From an uncultured Mycoplasmatota bacterium (GTDB lineage: Bacteria; Bacillota_I; Bacilli_A; RF39; UBA660), in the NCBI GenBank assembly GCA_947165285.1, contig CAMUZS010000003.1, positions 1-64,000 on the forward strand: 64,000 nucleotides of DNA, read 5' to 3'. How positions within the stretch are numbered: the stretch's first letter is position 1; each line of letters starts with the position of its first letter. A program made the translations under genes and the position numbers. Below the pieces are notes generated by a model, which saw only the letters and a list, made by a program, of their open reading frames with translations, was not told the origin of the DNA and did not search any database. Positions 63,311 through 64,000 of the stretch are shown piece by piece.

Positions 63311-64000
63311 TTACTTATTATCTTTTACATATACACTATATAAATAATATGTACCATCTTCATATTGTTTAAATAAAAATTTAAGAGTCTTATCTAAATG
63401 TTCAAAATCTTCATTTGATAATTCTAAAATATCCATATATTCATTAAATTCATCAAGTTTTACATCATAATTAATGATAATATCTTTTCCATCTGTTTCA
63501 TATGATAAATTATCAATAATTTTGTATGAACTAGATAAAGTTGCCTCTGGATACATTAGATAATAATTATTATAAATACCTATGTCAGAATGATATCTTC
63601 CATTTAAAAAATAATTAATTCCATCTTCTGGTAAATTATATTTTTTGGCTATTTTTTTATAGTTTTCAGTAGATAATCCATCGTAACAACCAGAACCAGC
63701 CGGTGCTATATCTGGATTATTTATATAATCTACAACACTTTCTTCTACTAAATTATGACTTCTAGCATAACTTTCTACTAATACTTCAATAAAATAATCG
63801 TTTTTACCATTAATAATTTCTTCTCCATTTAAATCAATAAATCTTTTAGGTATAGAGTAATAATCACTTAAAATAACTACATTTTCATCGTCTTTATTTC
63901 TATGAATTCCTTTTTCATCTAATCCAATCATATCCAATAATTCTTTTTTTGTTTCATCAGATATTCCACTATCATTTACTTCATTTTTGCTAAATAATTG
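63311..64000 (-). CDS. Protein of unknown function, 5' end beyond window
   Basis: The frame is open to the right edge, so the true start lies beyond 64000. Reading upstream of the first possible start (TTG at 63937) gives in-frame residues QLFSKNEVNDSGISDETKKE, so 229 residues are visible. The visible part is acidic and has no membrane segment; the sequence has one Cys (GSGCYDG) and many Tyr and Asp residues. No family recognised. It lies upstream of rpsB in the same direction and is separated from it by a terminator. Confidence 0.7.
   Translation of the reverse strand, partial: QLFSKNEVNDSGISDETKKELLDMIGLDEKGIHRNKDDENVVILSDYYSIPKRFIDLNGEEIINGKNDYFIEVLVESYARSHNLVEESVVDYINNPDIAPAGSGCYDGLSTENYKKIAKKYNLPEDGINYFLNGRYHSDIGIYNNYYLMYPEATLSSSYKIIDNLSYETDGKDIIINYDVKLDEFNEYMDILELSNEDFEHLDKTLKFLFKQYEDGTYYLYSVYVKDNK

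Noticed and set aside
52236-64000. Genetic code 4 (TGA as Trp), as in mycoplasmas
   Set aside because: TGA ends real genes, such as the PilC-like gene at 55521 and the YolD-like gene at 43062, and tryptophans are encoded by TGG.

Overview
The window is a stretch of a very AT-rich genome from a low-GC Gram-positive bacterium, most likely an anaerobic, gut-type Bacillota lineage near Bacilli/Erysipelotrichia. Reasons: HrcA/CIRCE heat-shock control, the RpmA N-terminal extension with its Prp protease, Shine-Dalgarno sites of the AAGGAGGTGA type, and relatives of the sporulation proteins SpoIIP, SpoIIIAH, GerE and GerM. TGA is used as a stop codon (end of the PilC-like and YolD-like genes), so the code is the standard bacterial one and not the mycoplasma code.

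Layout. 1-23.8 kb: two tandem paralogous giant surface-protein genes on the minus strand. The left one runs off the window (over 3,580 codons inside it); the right one is complete (4,213 codons) and ends in a dockerin. Both combine a signal peptide, glycine-rich modules of the ALK type, dozens of cadherin-like beta-sandwich repeats and near-duplicate promoter/leader regions. 24-32.5 kb: cysS, an archaeal-Dim1-like methyltransferase, a lipoprotein, spoIIP, rpsT, a transglutaminase-like protein, miaA and a prepilin-like surface protein. 32.5-35.4 kb: a compact operon of a peptidase-containing ABC transporter, a very small accessory membrane protein and two short double-glycine-leader peptides, which I read as a two-peptide bacteriocin-like system; the peptides are only 48 and 49 residues long. 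35.4-38.9 kb: a CmpB-like membrane protein and a pilin-like protein, then spoIIIAH, gerE and gerM on the plus strand; gerE has a good sigma-K-type promoter. 38.9-46.8 kb: two tRNAs, a surface protein, a nucleotidyltransferase, a Y-family polymerase with its YolD-like partner, tRNA-Ala, mntP, a methyltransferase and a short-chain dehydrogenase. 46.8-53.4 kb: the chaperone cluster hrcA-grpE-dnaK-pepF-dnaJ under two CIRCE-like operators. 53.4-57.2 kb: type IV pilus/competence assembly genes (PilB-like, convergent with PilC-like and prepilin peptidase). 57.2-64 kb: rplU-prp-rpmA with an L21-type leader, tRNA-Arg, frr, two membrane proteins, rpsB-tsf and a partial gene leaving the right edge.

How it fits together. 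The giant proteins, the prepilin-like 528-residue protein, the pilin-like 282-residue protein and the PilB/PilC/PilD genes describe an elaborate cell surface. The peptide/ABC operon is the best candidate for an undescribed system. The rest is ordinary translation, folding and sporulation housekeeping, with several local oddities: two atypical tRNAs, a cysteine cluster on GrpE, an S2 tail, and a thioredoxin fold without cysteines. Several genes have a GTG or TTG overlapping the Shine-Dalgarno site upstream of a better start; I chose starts by ribosome-site spacing and say so in each case. All calls are by reading; no database search was run.
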